27,308 nucleotides of DNA from a virus. The stretch lies in IMG/VR virus record IMGVR_UViG_3300044908_000101, positions 1-27,308 of that record. One strand, given 5' to 3'. Of the stretch, positions 15,869 through 22,411 are shown piece after piece (the stretch's first letter is position 1; every line of letters begins with the position of its first letter). Below the pieces are notes generated by a model, which was not told the DNA's origin, made no database searches, and worked only from the letters and a program-made list of their open reading frames with translations. A program made the position numbers and the translations under genes.

Positions 15869-16600
15869 TCAGTGCGTTTGTTCCAGACCCGAGGCATGTT
15901 TCCCCCTCTTCAACATCCGCCACACCGCCAGGGCCGTATACGGCTTGCCATCTCGCCCCAGCATACCCTCATGCGACATCAGCTCGGCGATGCGCGTCGG
16001 ACCTCTGGCACGCGCCTGGTCCCGGAACCAGCGGGCCGCTCGCGCATGCTCCTCCTCGGCTTCGTTCCGCACGAGGACAGACCTGGTGCCCTCTCCGACC
16101 TTGCGCCAGCCGTACGGGACCGGGCCGCCCGTGTGCCCGCCACGCTCGCGCTTGGCGCGCTTGCCGTCGGCGATGCGCTCGCGGATACGTTCGCGCTCCA
16201 ACTGGGCGAATGCCGACATGACCGTGAATATCACTTGCGCAATCGCCGACTCCGCAACCGGCTCGGCGCCGAGATCGAGAAGAATCAAACCGATCTTCTG
16301 TTTCTTGAACCGCTCGATCATCACGCAAGCATCGGCGGCAGAACGGAACATGCGGTCCAACTTAGCCGCTATCAGCACATCTCCCGACTTCGCAGCCGCA
16401 AGCAACTCCTTGCCGGCAGGACGCTCGTGAAGGGGAATGGAACCGGACACGCCGGCATCCGTGTAGGTTTGAAAATCGTACTTGCCGGCCGAGCCGCGCA
16501 GTCCGGCAATCGCCTTGCATTTCGCCAATTGCTCCGCGATCGTGGTCTTGTCGGGACCAGCCTGCTTGAGCGTCGAGGTGCGGGCGTATGAAAGTATCAC
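15869..16600 (-). CDS. Serine recombinase (resolvase/invertase type)
   Basis: A 243-residue recombinase with a GTG start six bases after GGGAG. The catalytic N-terminal domain has SYARTSTLKQ (Arg7, catalytic Ser9), AGVSGSIPLHERPAG and KLDRMFRSAADA (80-91, with Arg83 and Arg86). The linker helix is MSAFAQLERERIRERIADGK. A short recombinase/DNA-binding part follows (GGPVPYGWRKVGEG; IAELMSHEGMLGRDGKPYTA). At 243 residues it is much smaller than large serine integrases, so it is more like a resolvase, invertase or transposon-type enzyme. I saw no flanking inverted repeats that would mark a mobile element. The role in this phage is open. Confidence 0.88.
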   Translation of the reverse strand: MILSYARTSTLKQAGPDKTTIAEQLAKCKAIAGLRGSAGKYDFQTYTDAGVSGSIPLHERPAGKELLAAAKSGDVLIAAKLDRMFRSAADACVMIERFKKQKIGLILLDLGAEPVAESAIAQVIFTVMSAFAQLERERIRERIADGKRAKRERGGHTGGPVPYGWRKVGEGTRSVLVRNEAEEEHARAARWFRDQARARGPTRIAELMSHEGMLGRDGKPYTALAVWRMLKRGKHASGLEQTH

Positions 16601-16601
16601 C

Positions 16602-16811
16602 TTAATCTCCCGCTCTTAAATTACGCGCCCTTTTTTCAACCGCTTTCCAATAATCGTCAATCTCCCTAACCAAATTCTTAGCATCAGCTCGTAACGGCTC
16701 ATGACTTATCGACCATCGAGGCGTCCAAAAATTCCACCATGGACGCTCATTCTCAGCGGCTAAGTTGCCCAAAACCGTACGAGCACGACTTAATAACGTG
16801 CGACCGTCCAT
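16602..16811 (-). CDS. Small hypothetical protein before the recombinase
   Basis: A 69-residue protein with start at 16811, set by GGAGG five bases upstream; an ATG four codons earlier lies inside the operator palindrome. The product is Trp-rich in the middle (RPWWNFWTPRWSISHEP) and helical at the end (AKNLVREIDDYWKAVEKRAR). It is followed by the recombinase gene with one base between. It is more AT-rich than the neighbours. Because a palindrome and TTGACG box lie just upstream, this gene may open a separately controlled transcript with the recombinase. Confidence 0.6.
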   Translation of the reverse strand: MDGRTLLSRARTVLGNLAAENERPWWNFWTPRWSISHEPLRADAKNLVREIDDYWKAVEKRARNLRAGD

Positions 16812-16822
16812 GACTTCCTCCA

Positions 16823-16841
16823 TGTAGTGTTATTCACTACA
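16823..16841. promoter_or_regulatory. Palindromic operator candidate A
   Basis: A perfect 7-base inverted repeat TGTAGTG-N5-CACTACA. It overlaps the stop codon of the epimerase gene and ends three bases before the GGAGG of the gene at 16602-16811. On the minus strand TTGACG lies 15 bases upstream of it, so a repressor bound here could cover a -10 region. The same palindrome occurs at 21908-21926. On the plus strand it is followed by CTTCTTTTTT and could fold as a terminator, but no plus-strand gene precedes it. Confidence 0.5.
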
Positions 16842-17840
16842 CTTCTTTTTTGCCTCCGTCAAGTGTTTCGCCACCCGCCTGATTCCCTCTTCCAAAGTGA
16901 TCTTGGGCTTGTAGAACTGACTCAGCTTGTAGGTGTCGGCAACGCGGTAGAAGACGCCTTCGGGCTTGGTTTTGTCGCAGACGACGTCTTCATAAGAAGT
17001 CGGGCGAACTTCAGCAAGCGCCATCTCAGCCAATTCTCGGAACGATACCGCAATTCCGGTCCCAAGATTAAGCGTATCGCCAGGCTTCAAAACGTCCTTG
17101 GTCTGCATGACCGCTTCGACGATGTCATCGATGTGAATGAAGTCGCGACATTGTTCCCCGGAACCCCAGATCGCGATCGGGTTCTCTCGATTGACGACGC
17201 GGCGGATGATCGACGGGAAGGGGTAGTCGAAGGACTGATCCTCACCGTAGCCGGAGAAGGGGCGATAAATAAGAACATCGGCCCCGTACTGCTTGACTGC
17301 TAGATGCGCTAGATACTCGCCCGTCAGCTTGGCCCATCCATACGTGACATCCGGGCGGCCGAACTTGGTGGCGCCTTGGGTCACAAGCGACTCGGCGAGC
17401 TTGATGTACTGCAGGCGCTGCTGCAACTCGACGGGATAGACGGCGGAAGACGAGAAGTAGATCACCTTCGGTTTTCGATCTGGACCGACGGCAGAAGGTC
17501 TAGCGCCAACTACCCAACGAAAAAACGCGGCGTCGATCTCCAGGTCGACGGCAACATCAAGTGGGGCATTGTCGATCTTCAACCGGCCGCCAACGATCGC
17601 AGCGCAATGAATGATCAAATCGTACTCGTCGGAATGATCCATCGCCACGACACCGTCGCGAACATCCCACATTCGACGAAAACGAACATAATGCGGCGCC
17701 ACTGGGTCATGCCATTTGTGCAGGGGCTCGCCGGCACTCATGTTGTCGAGCGCGACGACTTCCCAGCCATCGCGGACGAGACGACGGGTGAAGGCGCGCC
17801 CGACAAAGCCGGCGGCGCCAGTGATGAGAACGCGTTTCAT
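16830..17840 (-). CDS. NAD-dependent sugar-nucleotide epimerase/dehydratase
   Basis: A 336-residue extended short-chain dehydrogenase. The start at 17840 overlaps the preceding stop (ATGA); the longer in-frame start is rejected. The Rossmann motif is ITGAAGFVGRAF (Gly8, Gly11, Gly14). The catalytic set is FSSSAVY (Ser130-132) and YGWAK (Tyr167, Lys171). RPFSGYGEDQS and CRDFIHIDDIVEAV are typical of GDP- or dTDP-sugar epimerases and dehydratases. It should make or interconvert the nucleotide sugar used by the neighbouring glycosyltransferases. The exact sugar cannot be read from the sequence; GDP-mannose or UDP-glucose derivatives are possible. Confidence 0.88.
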   Translation of the reverse strand: MKRVLITGAAGFVGRAFTRRLVRDGWEVVALDNMSAGEPLHKWHDPVAPHYVRFRRMWDVRDGVVAMDHSDEYDLIIHCAAIVGGRLKIDNAPLDVAVDLEIDAAFFRWVVGARPSAVGPDRKPKVIYFSSSAVYPVELQQRLQYIKLAESLVTQGATKFGRPDVTYGWAKLTGEYLAHLAVKQYGADVLIYRPFSGYGEDQSFDYPFPSIIRRVVNRENPIAIWGSGEQCRDFIHIDDIVEAVMQTKDVLKPGDTLNLGTGIAVSFRELAEMALAEVRPTSYEDVVCDKTKPEGVFYRVADTYKLSQFYKPKITLEEGIRRVAKHLTEAKKKCSE

Positions 17841-18577
17841 TTTTTCTTTACCCGCTTCCTGATCAGTCCGTATTTGCGTCGCAACTCGCGGGCATCGTAA
17901 TAGGGCGAATCGTCGATCGACGCTATTGCCGCCTTGGACGCGCGCCAACCCCGTTCGTGCTCGATCACTTCACCCCAAAGATATACCGTACCGCTTACAA
18001 CCGTGCCCAGTTGTAAGCGGTACGTATATCCGTAAGCACCTGCAGCCACCCGATCCTTGAAAGCATGAACGCCATTATGCGTGGACACATCACCTTCGAC
18101 GATCTCGCCAGGACGCCACACAAAAACCGATCGGTACATGCTGTAAAGAAGACCGTCCGAATTAAGGTGCCAACAACGATAACCAACTATTTCACCGGCT
18201 CTAATACCGGCGTCTTGGATGGTTGGGGTTGTGGTATCGACCGACGTTGCGGCTGTGCCGGCGACTGCGGAGAAGGCGAAATTGGGACCCGGCGAGAGGG
18301 TGGCGAGACCGCCGGTTCCGGCGCCTGGACCGGGTGCTTGGTTGGCACCACCGTGTGCCTGCGCAGAGGACTTCCGATATCTGCCATATATTTTCTCCTT
18401 CCAGACATGCCTGATAAATCGAGCAGCAGGACGAAACAAGGCGATCCCAGGCTCTACGGCACGCCAAAAACGCAAGGTTAAGATCGCCTGCTTCACTTCC
18501 CGATAAACGACTGCTTCATCCTGCCCACGCGAATCGAGCAGCTGTCTTATATAGAGATTATCCGGAAGAGGCCACAT
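17837..18577 (-). CDS. Two-part hypothetical protein with Gly/Pro/Ala-rich linker
   Basis: A 246-residue protein starting one base after the stop of the upstream glycosyltransferase gene. The N-terminal 70 residues are helical (LYIRQLLDSRGQDEAVVYRE; LFRPAARFIRHVWKEKIYG). The middle 60 residues are a Gly/Pro/Ala/Thr-rich linker. The C-terminal domain starts at GEIVGYRCWHLNSDG and includes VWRPGEIVEGDV, GVHAFKD and GTVYLWGEVIEHERGWRASK, a compact beta-rich domain I associate with conserved phage proteins of unknown function. The linker overlaps a second ORF in another frame with a far better ribosome site, so this may be a fusion or contain a hidden gene boundary. Confidence 0.65.
   Translation of the reverse strand: MWPLPDNLYIRQLLDSRGQDEAVVYREVKQAILTLRFWRAVEPGIALFRPAARFIRHVWKEKIYGRYRKSSAQAHGGANQAPGPGAGTGGLATLSPGPNFAFSAVAGTAATSVDTTTPTIQDAGIRAGEIVGYRCWHLNSDGLLYSMYRSVFVWRPGEIVEGDVSTHNGVHAFKDRVAAGAYGYTYRLQLGTVVSGTVYLWGEVIEHERGWRASKAAIASIDDSPYYDARELRRKYGLIRKRVKKK
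18187..18387 (-). CDS. Nested Pro-rich 66-residue ORF
   Basis: A frame inside the linker region of the gene at 17837-18577. It has an excellent AAGGAG site seven bases before its ATG and ends with TAG. The product starts MADIGSPLRRHTVVPTKHPV and continues as a Pro/Ser/Gln/Glu-rich tail ending SKTPVLEPVK. Short Pro-rich proteins with this kind of opening are common in phage genomes, which together with the ribosome site favours translation. Pro-rich frames can also arise as shadows of Gly/Ala-rich frames, so certainty is limited. Confidence 0.5.
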   Translation of the reverse strand: MADIGSPLRRHTVVPTKHPVQAPEPAVSPPSRRVPISPSPQSPAQPQRRSIPQPQPSKTPVLEPVK

Positions 18578-18578
18578 T

Positions 18579-19865
18579 TCATGCCAACCAAAGCTTCGAA
18601 TGATCGAACTTCCACCCGCCAACGGTCGGCTGCGCCTCCTGGAACTGCATCCCGTACAGGAGCGCGGAACCCGAGAGGACGGTCAACCGCAACAGGCGCC
18701 AGGACACGCCTGTCGGGGCGACCACCTGTGTGACCTGGTTGGACGCCTCAGGGAGAAGCGTAGGCCTCACCACATAGCCCGACTTCGTATCCTCGATCTG
18801 AATCTGCCCACCCTTCTCGCCGCCCATCACCATGAAGCGGGCGGTGCCGGAAGCGCAGCATTCGAACTGAGCGCCATTGCTGTTCTCGTTGGACGAAAAC
18901 TCCATAGTTGCCTTCGGTCCAAAGCCACGAGCGGCGAAGCCGCCGAGGCCGGGAGACCATTTGAGCCGCCAGTCGCCGCTCCAGAAGGCGCGATCAAGGG
19001 AATCGAGTTGGTGCGCAAAGACGATCTGCGTGCCGTCGTCACCCCGGAAGCGGACGGGCGGGCCGCCGATATCAAAATCGCTGGCTCGAAGCGCCGCAGT
19101 CGCATCCTTGAACTCGGCAAACGCTGCGTCGTTCCTCCTGTCCTCGACGGGGGCATCCGCGAGCTTGAGGCCCTGGTCGGCGAGAGAAGGCTTCTGGCCG
19201 ATCATCTCAACGGGCGACGGTACCAGCGCAAGCGACGCAAGACCGTTCGAAGCCAGAACCGCATCATTGCCCCAATCCGGGGTCGTCCAGTGATCATTTG
19301 TCCTGAAAGCCCAGTAAGAGCCGATGTCGATGCCGGAAAGCCGGGCGAACGTGCGGCGGTTCTCGGTCGTCCAGTGCGTGCGGAAATGCTTGAGCGTCAG
19401 CTCGGCAGCCTGGCGCGTCAGGATTTGCATGCCCCAGCCGAGGTTATGCACAAGAGCGTACCCGTCTCGCTGGCAAAGGAGTCGATCCACATATGCTCGC
19501 GCAGACACGGCTCCCACTGCAAGACCATCTGCTGCGCCGCGCTCAAAGAGCGCCATTGTCGGACCGAACCAATCGGGGTGTAGAAGGACGTCATTTTCAA
19601 CAAGTCCGACATGCGTGTAGTCTCCCTTGAGCATTTCGGTCAGCGCGTAGACGACAGCGGTATCGGCGCCGCCTTTGACATTAATATGAACGTGATCCGG
19701 CTTCCCTTCCTCCATATAGTCGCCCGCGAATCGCATGCCGGTCAGCGTGTCGCTACCATCGATTATGAACGTCGTGAACTTGTCGGGCTGCAGCAACGGG
19801 ACGATCGTGCGCTTGGACAGGTCGACGCGATCTTTTGTGAGGAAGGCAATTGCCATTTTATGCAT
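18579..19865 (-). CDS. GT-A-type glycosyltransferase with C-terminal beta-rich domain
   Basis: A 428-residue protein; the ATG at 19865 shares a base with the previous stop (TGATG) and follows GGGGAGAG. The N-terminal 250 residues look like a GT-A glycosyltransferase: a first strand AIAFLTKDRVDLSKRTI, FIIDGSD, and the DXD-like VENDVLLHPDWF (END at 90-92), then WGNDAVLASNG. From about residue 265 a second, Gly/Ser/Phe-rich beta domain follows (FWSGDWRLKWSPGLGG; FECCASGTARFMVMGGEKGG), which may bind carbohydrate or the virion. It probably transfers a sugar supplied by the epimerase pathway. Confidence 0.72.
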   Translation of the reverse strand: MHKMAIAFLTKDRVDLSKRTIVPLLQPDKFTTFIIDGSDTLTGMRFAGDYMEEGKPDHVHINVKGGADTAVVYALTEMLKGDYTHVGLVENDVLLHPDWFGPTMALFERGAADGLAVGAVSARAYVDRLLCQRDGYALVHNLGWGMQILTRQAAELTLKHFRTHWTTENRRTFARLSGIDIGSYWAFRTNDHWTTPDWGNDAVLASNGLASLALVPSPVEMIGQKPSLADQGLKLADAPVEDRRNDAAFAEFKDATAALRASDFDIGGPPVRFRGDDGTQIVFAHQLDSLDRAFWSGDWRLKWSPGLGGFAARGFGPKATMEFSSNENSNGAQFECCASGTARFMVMGGEKGGQIQIEDTKSGYVVRPTLLPEASNQVTQVVAPTGVSWRLLRLTVLSGSALLYGMQFQEAQPTVGGWKFDHSKLWLA

Positions 19866-20089
19866 CAATACTCTCCCCACACTTCTATTTCTCCAATCTG
19901 CTCAATTTTATCAGCAACCTCTGAAAAGAAAGGATCGCGAGCAGCGACAGCCATCGCGCGCAAAATAGGCACATGACGTTCTGCCAACTCACTGCCGCAA
20001 GACTCCAACAAGGCGTTCAAAGAATCTGTCCTCCCGCCTCCGAAAGACTTCGTCCCCTTAATCGGCCGCCAGCAAACCGTGACGCTCAT
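19865..20089 (-). CDS. Small hypothetical protein between two glycosyltransferases
   Basis: A 74-residue protein whose ATG overlaps the stop of the DDDN glycosyltransferase gene (ATGA). The sequence begins MSVTVCWRPIKGTKSFGGGR and continues as helices (SLNALLESCGSELAERHVPI; ADKIEQIGEIEVWGEY). It has a low pI and no recognised domain. Its position suggests a partner of the adjacent glycosyltransferases or simply an operon passenger. Confidence 0.65.
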   Translation of the reverse strand: MSVTVCWRPIKGTKSFGGGRTDSLNALLESCGSELAERHVPILRAMAVAARDPFFSEVADKIEQIGEIEVWGEY

Positions 20090-21132
20090 TTCATAACCTC
20101 GTCGCAGTCCGAGCACCAAGCAAGCCCTAGTTCCTGCAGTTTGCCGCGCTCAGGCATCCACGAAGGGAGATTGGTGAACAAGACACGCATGAAGCCGGTC
20201 ACGCTGGTTTGCCCGAGGAAGCCGTCGAGCCAAGCGGTGAAGTCGAGGATGTGCTCAGCGCCCCATTGCTCGGCGGCCAGATCGCGTAGAAGGTCGTGGG
20301 GATTGCGCTGCTGTAGAACGAACGGTTGCCCGAAGTGCACGTGGTAACCGAATTCCCTTGCAACTCTTTGGGCCACGAGACCCGCATATATATCATCGTA
20401 TCGCCCAAACGCAGGCACCATGAGAAAGCAGGGAGCAAGTTCGCGGATAAAGGCGATGTTCTGAGAGTTGAGCGGCGCCCAGGTTTCCCTCGGATCGGTG
20501 ACGATGCCGGCGCGCAGGAGTTCGCTGACCTGGTGCACCTCGGGATGCTGCGAGATGCGGTCGACCGCCGAGGTGTCGGGATCCCCGAGGATCATGCCTT
20601 GGGCGATGCCGATCTTGGCGCCGGTGACGTGCTTAAACCGAACTTCGTCCCAGTCCAATTCTTGAGGAAAGCCGCGCTGCACCACCTTTGGAAAGCACAG
20701 CGACGCAGGATCAAACCATCTGCCGTAATGAGGACGAGCCATCACGCCGTCGAAAAGTTGTCCTCCGAGCACTGGATACGGCTTCCTGCGCCAGTGAAGC
20801 GCCCGCATGAACGCTTCAAAATAAAATGGATCGAGAGGAATATTGTCGTCATCGATACTGACGATCAATTCCGCGCCCCATTTGAGGGCTTCGAGGAGGG
20901 CGATGTTGCGGCGGTCGATCGTGTTCCAGCCGATCAACTCGGAACACTTATACCCTAAATTTTTCTGCGCCGTCTCATTCAAATACGCGCAATTGTCCAC
21001 ATAATTGTACGGAATTACTGGAGGAGACTTGCTATCGCCAGCCACGAAGAAGCGGACGTCCGGATCGTGCGCCCGATAGAGGGAGAGGACACGGGGGACG
21101 TTTATTGTTGTGATTATAAGAGCGGTTTTCAT
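20086..21132 (-). CDS. Glycosyltransferase with DDDN motif (STELLO/RGP-like)
   Basis: A 348-residue protein. The first strand is KTALIITTINVPRVL, followed by FFVAGDSKSPPV and the nucleotide-sugar and metal-binding VSIDDDNIPLDPFYFEAF (Asp-Asp-Asp-Asn at 94-97). This layout resembles the DUF288/STELLO glycosyltransferases and the reversibly glycosylated polypeptide group. Later parts include RGFPQELDWDEVRF and NSQNIAFIRELAPCFLMVP, YDDIYAGLVAQ. It likely uses a nucleotide sugar from the host or made through the epimerase. The exact family (DUF288 versus GT75) needs a profile search. Confidence 0.75.
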   Translation of the reverse strand: MKTALIITTINVPRVLSLYRAHDPDVRFFVAGDSKSPPVIPYNYVDNCAYLNETAQKNLGYKCSELIGWNTIDRRNIALLEALKWGAELIVSIDDDNIPLDPFYFEAFMRALHWRRKPYPVLGGQLFDGVMARPHYGRWFDPASLCFPKVVQRGFPQELDWDEVRFKHVTGAKIGIAQGMILGDPDTSAVDRISQHPEVHQVSELLRAGIVTDPRETWAPLNSQNIAFIRELAPCFLMVPAFGRYDDIYAGLVAQRVAREFGYHVHFGQPFVLQQRNPHDLLRDLAAEQWGAEHILDFTAWLDGFLGQTSVTGFMRVLFTNLPSWMPERGKLQELGLAWCSDCDEVMK

Positions 21133-21133
21133 C

Positions 21134-21397
21134 TCATTCCTGCATCTTGAAGATCGTCGACTGCATCAATCCGAGCGAAAGCAAGCCGCACGGCGTGGCT
21201 TGCCAGAAGTGCCCCATGCGCTTGCCGTCCACGACCTCGCTGTACGCAACTACGAGGAGATCAGGATTGCATTTGCCACTGTCAATATCCCGCAGCAGCT
21301 TCAGCAAGACATCGCGAGGCGTCCAAGCCTTGCCGTCAAGATCACGCTCGGCCTTAATCTCACTAAGAGAAACCGGATGGTCGCTGAAGTCGGTCAT
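21134..21397 (-). CDS. Small hypothetical phage protein
   Basis: An 87-residue protein coupled by ATGA overlap to the ribbon-helix-helix gene. The core TPRDVLLKLLRDIDSGKCNP then DLLVVAYSEVVDGKRMGHFW reads as helix, strand, strand. A hydrophobic, Leu-rich end follows (CGLLSLGLMQSTIFKM). This pattern recurs in phage genomes in my recollection but has no assigned function. Confidence 0.65.
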   Translation of the reverse strand: MTDFSDHPVSLSEIKAERDLDGKAWTPRDVLLKLLRDIDSGKCNPDLLVVAYSEVVDGKRMGHFWQATPCGLLSLGLMQSTIFKMQE

Positions 21398-21624
21398 TCC
21401 ATCGCTCCAATAAACGGTTTGCCTTCTTCAGACCGGGCAGGCTCGGAAGACGTGTGAGCTTCCTGTCGAGTTGATGCCGGCTTATCCTGCGACTCCAACC
21501 ACTGCTTGATGATCATTTGGATCAGACTGGCGAGCGAGAGCTGCCACTTGGACGCCAGCTTGCGCAGGCGCTTCTTGTCGGGGACCGACAACCGGATGCT
21601 GGTCGGATATTCGGGATGCCTCAT
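21394..21624 (-). CDS. Ribbon-helix-helix DNA-binding protein
   Basis: A 76-residue protein; the ATG at 21624 overlaps the preceding stop (ATGA). Residues 8-45 match the ribbon-helix-helix (Arc/MetJ/CopG) layout: strand TSIRLSVP, helix DKKRLRKLASKWQL, helix SLASLIQMIIKQWLES. The remainder is a polar tail. Such proteins bind DNA as dimers and often repress their own operon. The palindrome at 21908-21926 in front of this gene group is a natural candidate target. Confidence 0.72.
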   Translation of the reverse strand: MRHPEYPTSIRLSVPDKKRLRKLASKWQLSLASLIQMIIKQWLESQDKPASTRQEAHTSSEPARSEEGKPFIGAME

Positions 21625-21812
21625 TGAGAATTGGCCTTGAACAATTTGCACCAACCTTGCGGCTCGATCGAACCTTCAACTTTCGTACAGCGATGCCCGG
21701 TTCCGGTAGAGGCCGACGGCAGCGAATAAAAATGCGCGCACCACTGGCACTGCTCCGACGGATTCTTTGCCTTCGTCGTGTAGCCAGCGTCGACCTTGGC
21801 TTTCTTGAGCAT
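21621..21812 (-). CDS. Four-cysteine HiPIP-like small protein
   Basis: A 63-residue protein whose start at 21812 is chosen for GGGAG five bases upstream; the longer in-frame form runs back through the leader into gcrA. Cysteines lie at 22, 25, 42 and 55 (C-x2-C-x16-C-x12-C), with VEGSIEPQGWCKLF at the end, close to the high-potential iron-sulfur protein pattern (C-x2-C ... C ... GWC). It may hold a [4Fe-4S] cluster or a zinc ion. It is the first gene after the palindromic promoter region. Confidence 0.62.
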   Translation of the reverse strand: MLKKAKVDAGYTTKAKNPSEQCQWCAHFYSLPSASTGTGHRCTKVEGSIEPQGWCKLFKANSQ

Positions 21813-21931
21813 CGGGACTCCCGGATAAAAGAAGCGGACGCCCGCGGGGGGCACGGGTGTGTGAAGCGTCCGCCTCCCGGCTCCCTTGGGAGGTCGCCAG
21901 GAAGGAACGTAGTGCAGTTCACTACATCGTG
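21813..21931 (-). promoter_or_regulatory. Promoter and structured 5' leader of the 21621 gene group
   Basis: This non-coding gap follows gcrA. On the minus strand TTGACA (21935-21930) overlaps the gcrA stop and a weak -10 (TACGTT) lies 18 bases later, with the palindrome between them. The leader then holds several inverted repeats: CTCCC-TT-GGGAG at 21881-21892, GCGGACGC with GCGTCCGC (21834-21841 and 21866-21873), and a small CGGG-AGT-CCCG hairpin that contains the ribosome site of the next gene. It may limit translation until unfolded. Confidence 0.5.
21908..21926. promoter_or_regulatory. Palindromic operator candidate B
   Basis: GTAGTG-N5-CACTAC, a perfect 6-base inverted repeat, with the outer T/A pair broken on one side. 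It lies between a TTGACA box and a weak -10 on the minus strand. Read on the minus strand it is TGTAGTGAA-N3-CACTAC, and the copy at 16823-16841 matches it in all those bases. Confidence 0.55.
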
Positions 21932-22411
21932 TCAAGTGCTCCTGGCGGGCTGAAAGCATACCCGCGCGTGCGCCGCGCAGTAGGGAAGCGGGAATTGCCT
22001 GATGGCGCCGCAAAAGAAAAAGCCTTTCTCGCGCGGATCGCCAACTCCGAATTTACAGTGCTCGCGACCAACCGTGAAGATCGTCTTGCGCTGCCGCTTG
22101 GGGATGTCCTGGTCGGCGGGATCGCCGGGCGGATTGCCTTGCGGGTTGACAACAGGTCCGTCGACAATCCTGGAGATGCGCGAGCGGTTCTGGGCGCCGG
22201 GGTTCTTGATGCGAGGATCCTTGCGAGGGAAGCGCCCGCCGAGGCGCGGATGGACCGCGCGCTGCAAACCAAGACGATGCGCCTTGCCCATGATCGCGGA
22301 GCGGGTCAGCGCGAGCTCGGAGGCTATCTGGTAGAAAGACAGGCCGTCGGCGAAGAGCGACTTGAGTTTCTCGACGCGGTCGGGGGTCCAGTCGGAATTT
22401 ACAGTTCCCAT
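21932..22411 (-). CDS. gcrA: GcrA-like cell-cycle regulator
   Basis: A 159-residue protein with both halves of the GcrA family. The N-terminal DNA-binding part is WTPDRVEKLKSLFADGLSFY then QIASELALTRSAIMGKAHRL (residues 8-46). The linker is Arg/Pro-rich. The C-terminal part is CKFGVGDPREKGFFFCGAIR then PLPYCAAHARVCFQPA (Cys119, Cys134, Cys145, His148), the sigma-70-interacting end of GcrA. In Caulobacter GcrA acts with sigma-70 at promoters methylated at GANTC. A phage copy beside DNA methyltransferase genes could redirect host or phage transcription. It overlaps the upstream gene by 13 bases. Confidence 0.85.
   Translation of the reverse strand: MGTVNSDWTPDRVEKLKSLFADGLSFYQIASELALTRSAIMGKAHRLGLQRAVHPRLGGRFPRKDPRIKNPGAQNRSRISRIVDGPVVNPQGNPPGDPADQDIPKRQRKTIFTVGREHCKFGVGDPREKGFFFCGAIRQFPLPYCAAHARVCFQPARST

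Noticed and set aside
14322-15923. Longer start for the TPR glycosyltransferase at 15923
   Set aside because: It would overlap the recombinase gene by 55 bases, and its first 40 residues do not look like TPR sequence.
15830-16591. A 253-codon plus-strand open frame over the recombinase gene
   Set aside because: It is antisense to an intact serine recombinase with all catalytic residues.
15869-16600. The recombinase as a phage integrase with attachment site
   Set aside because: It is much shorter than large serine integrases, and no att-like repeat or repressor-integrase layout is visible here.
16823-16850. Palindrome followed by CTTCTTTTTT as a plus-strand terminator
   Set aside because: There is no plus-strand gene upstream to end, and the same palindrome at 21908 lacks a T-tract.
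21621-22013. 130-residue form of the HiPIP-like protein
   Set aside because: The extra N-terminal part runs through the promoter and hairpin leader and into gcrA, and reads as Pro/Arg-rich shadow sequence.
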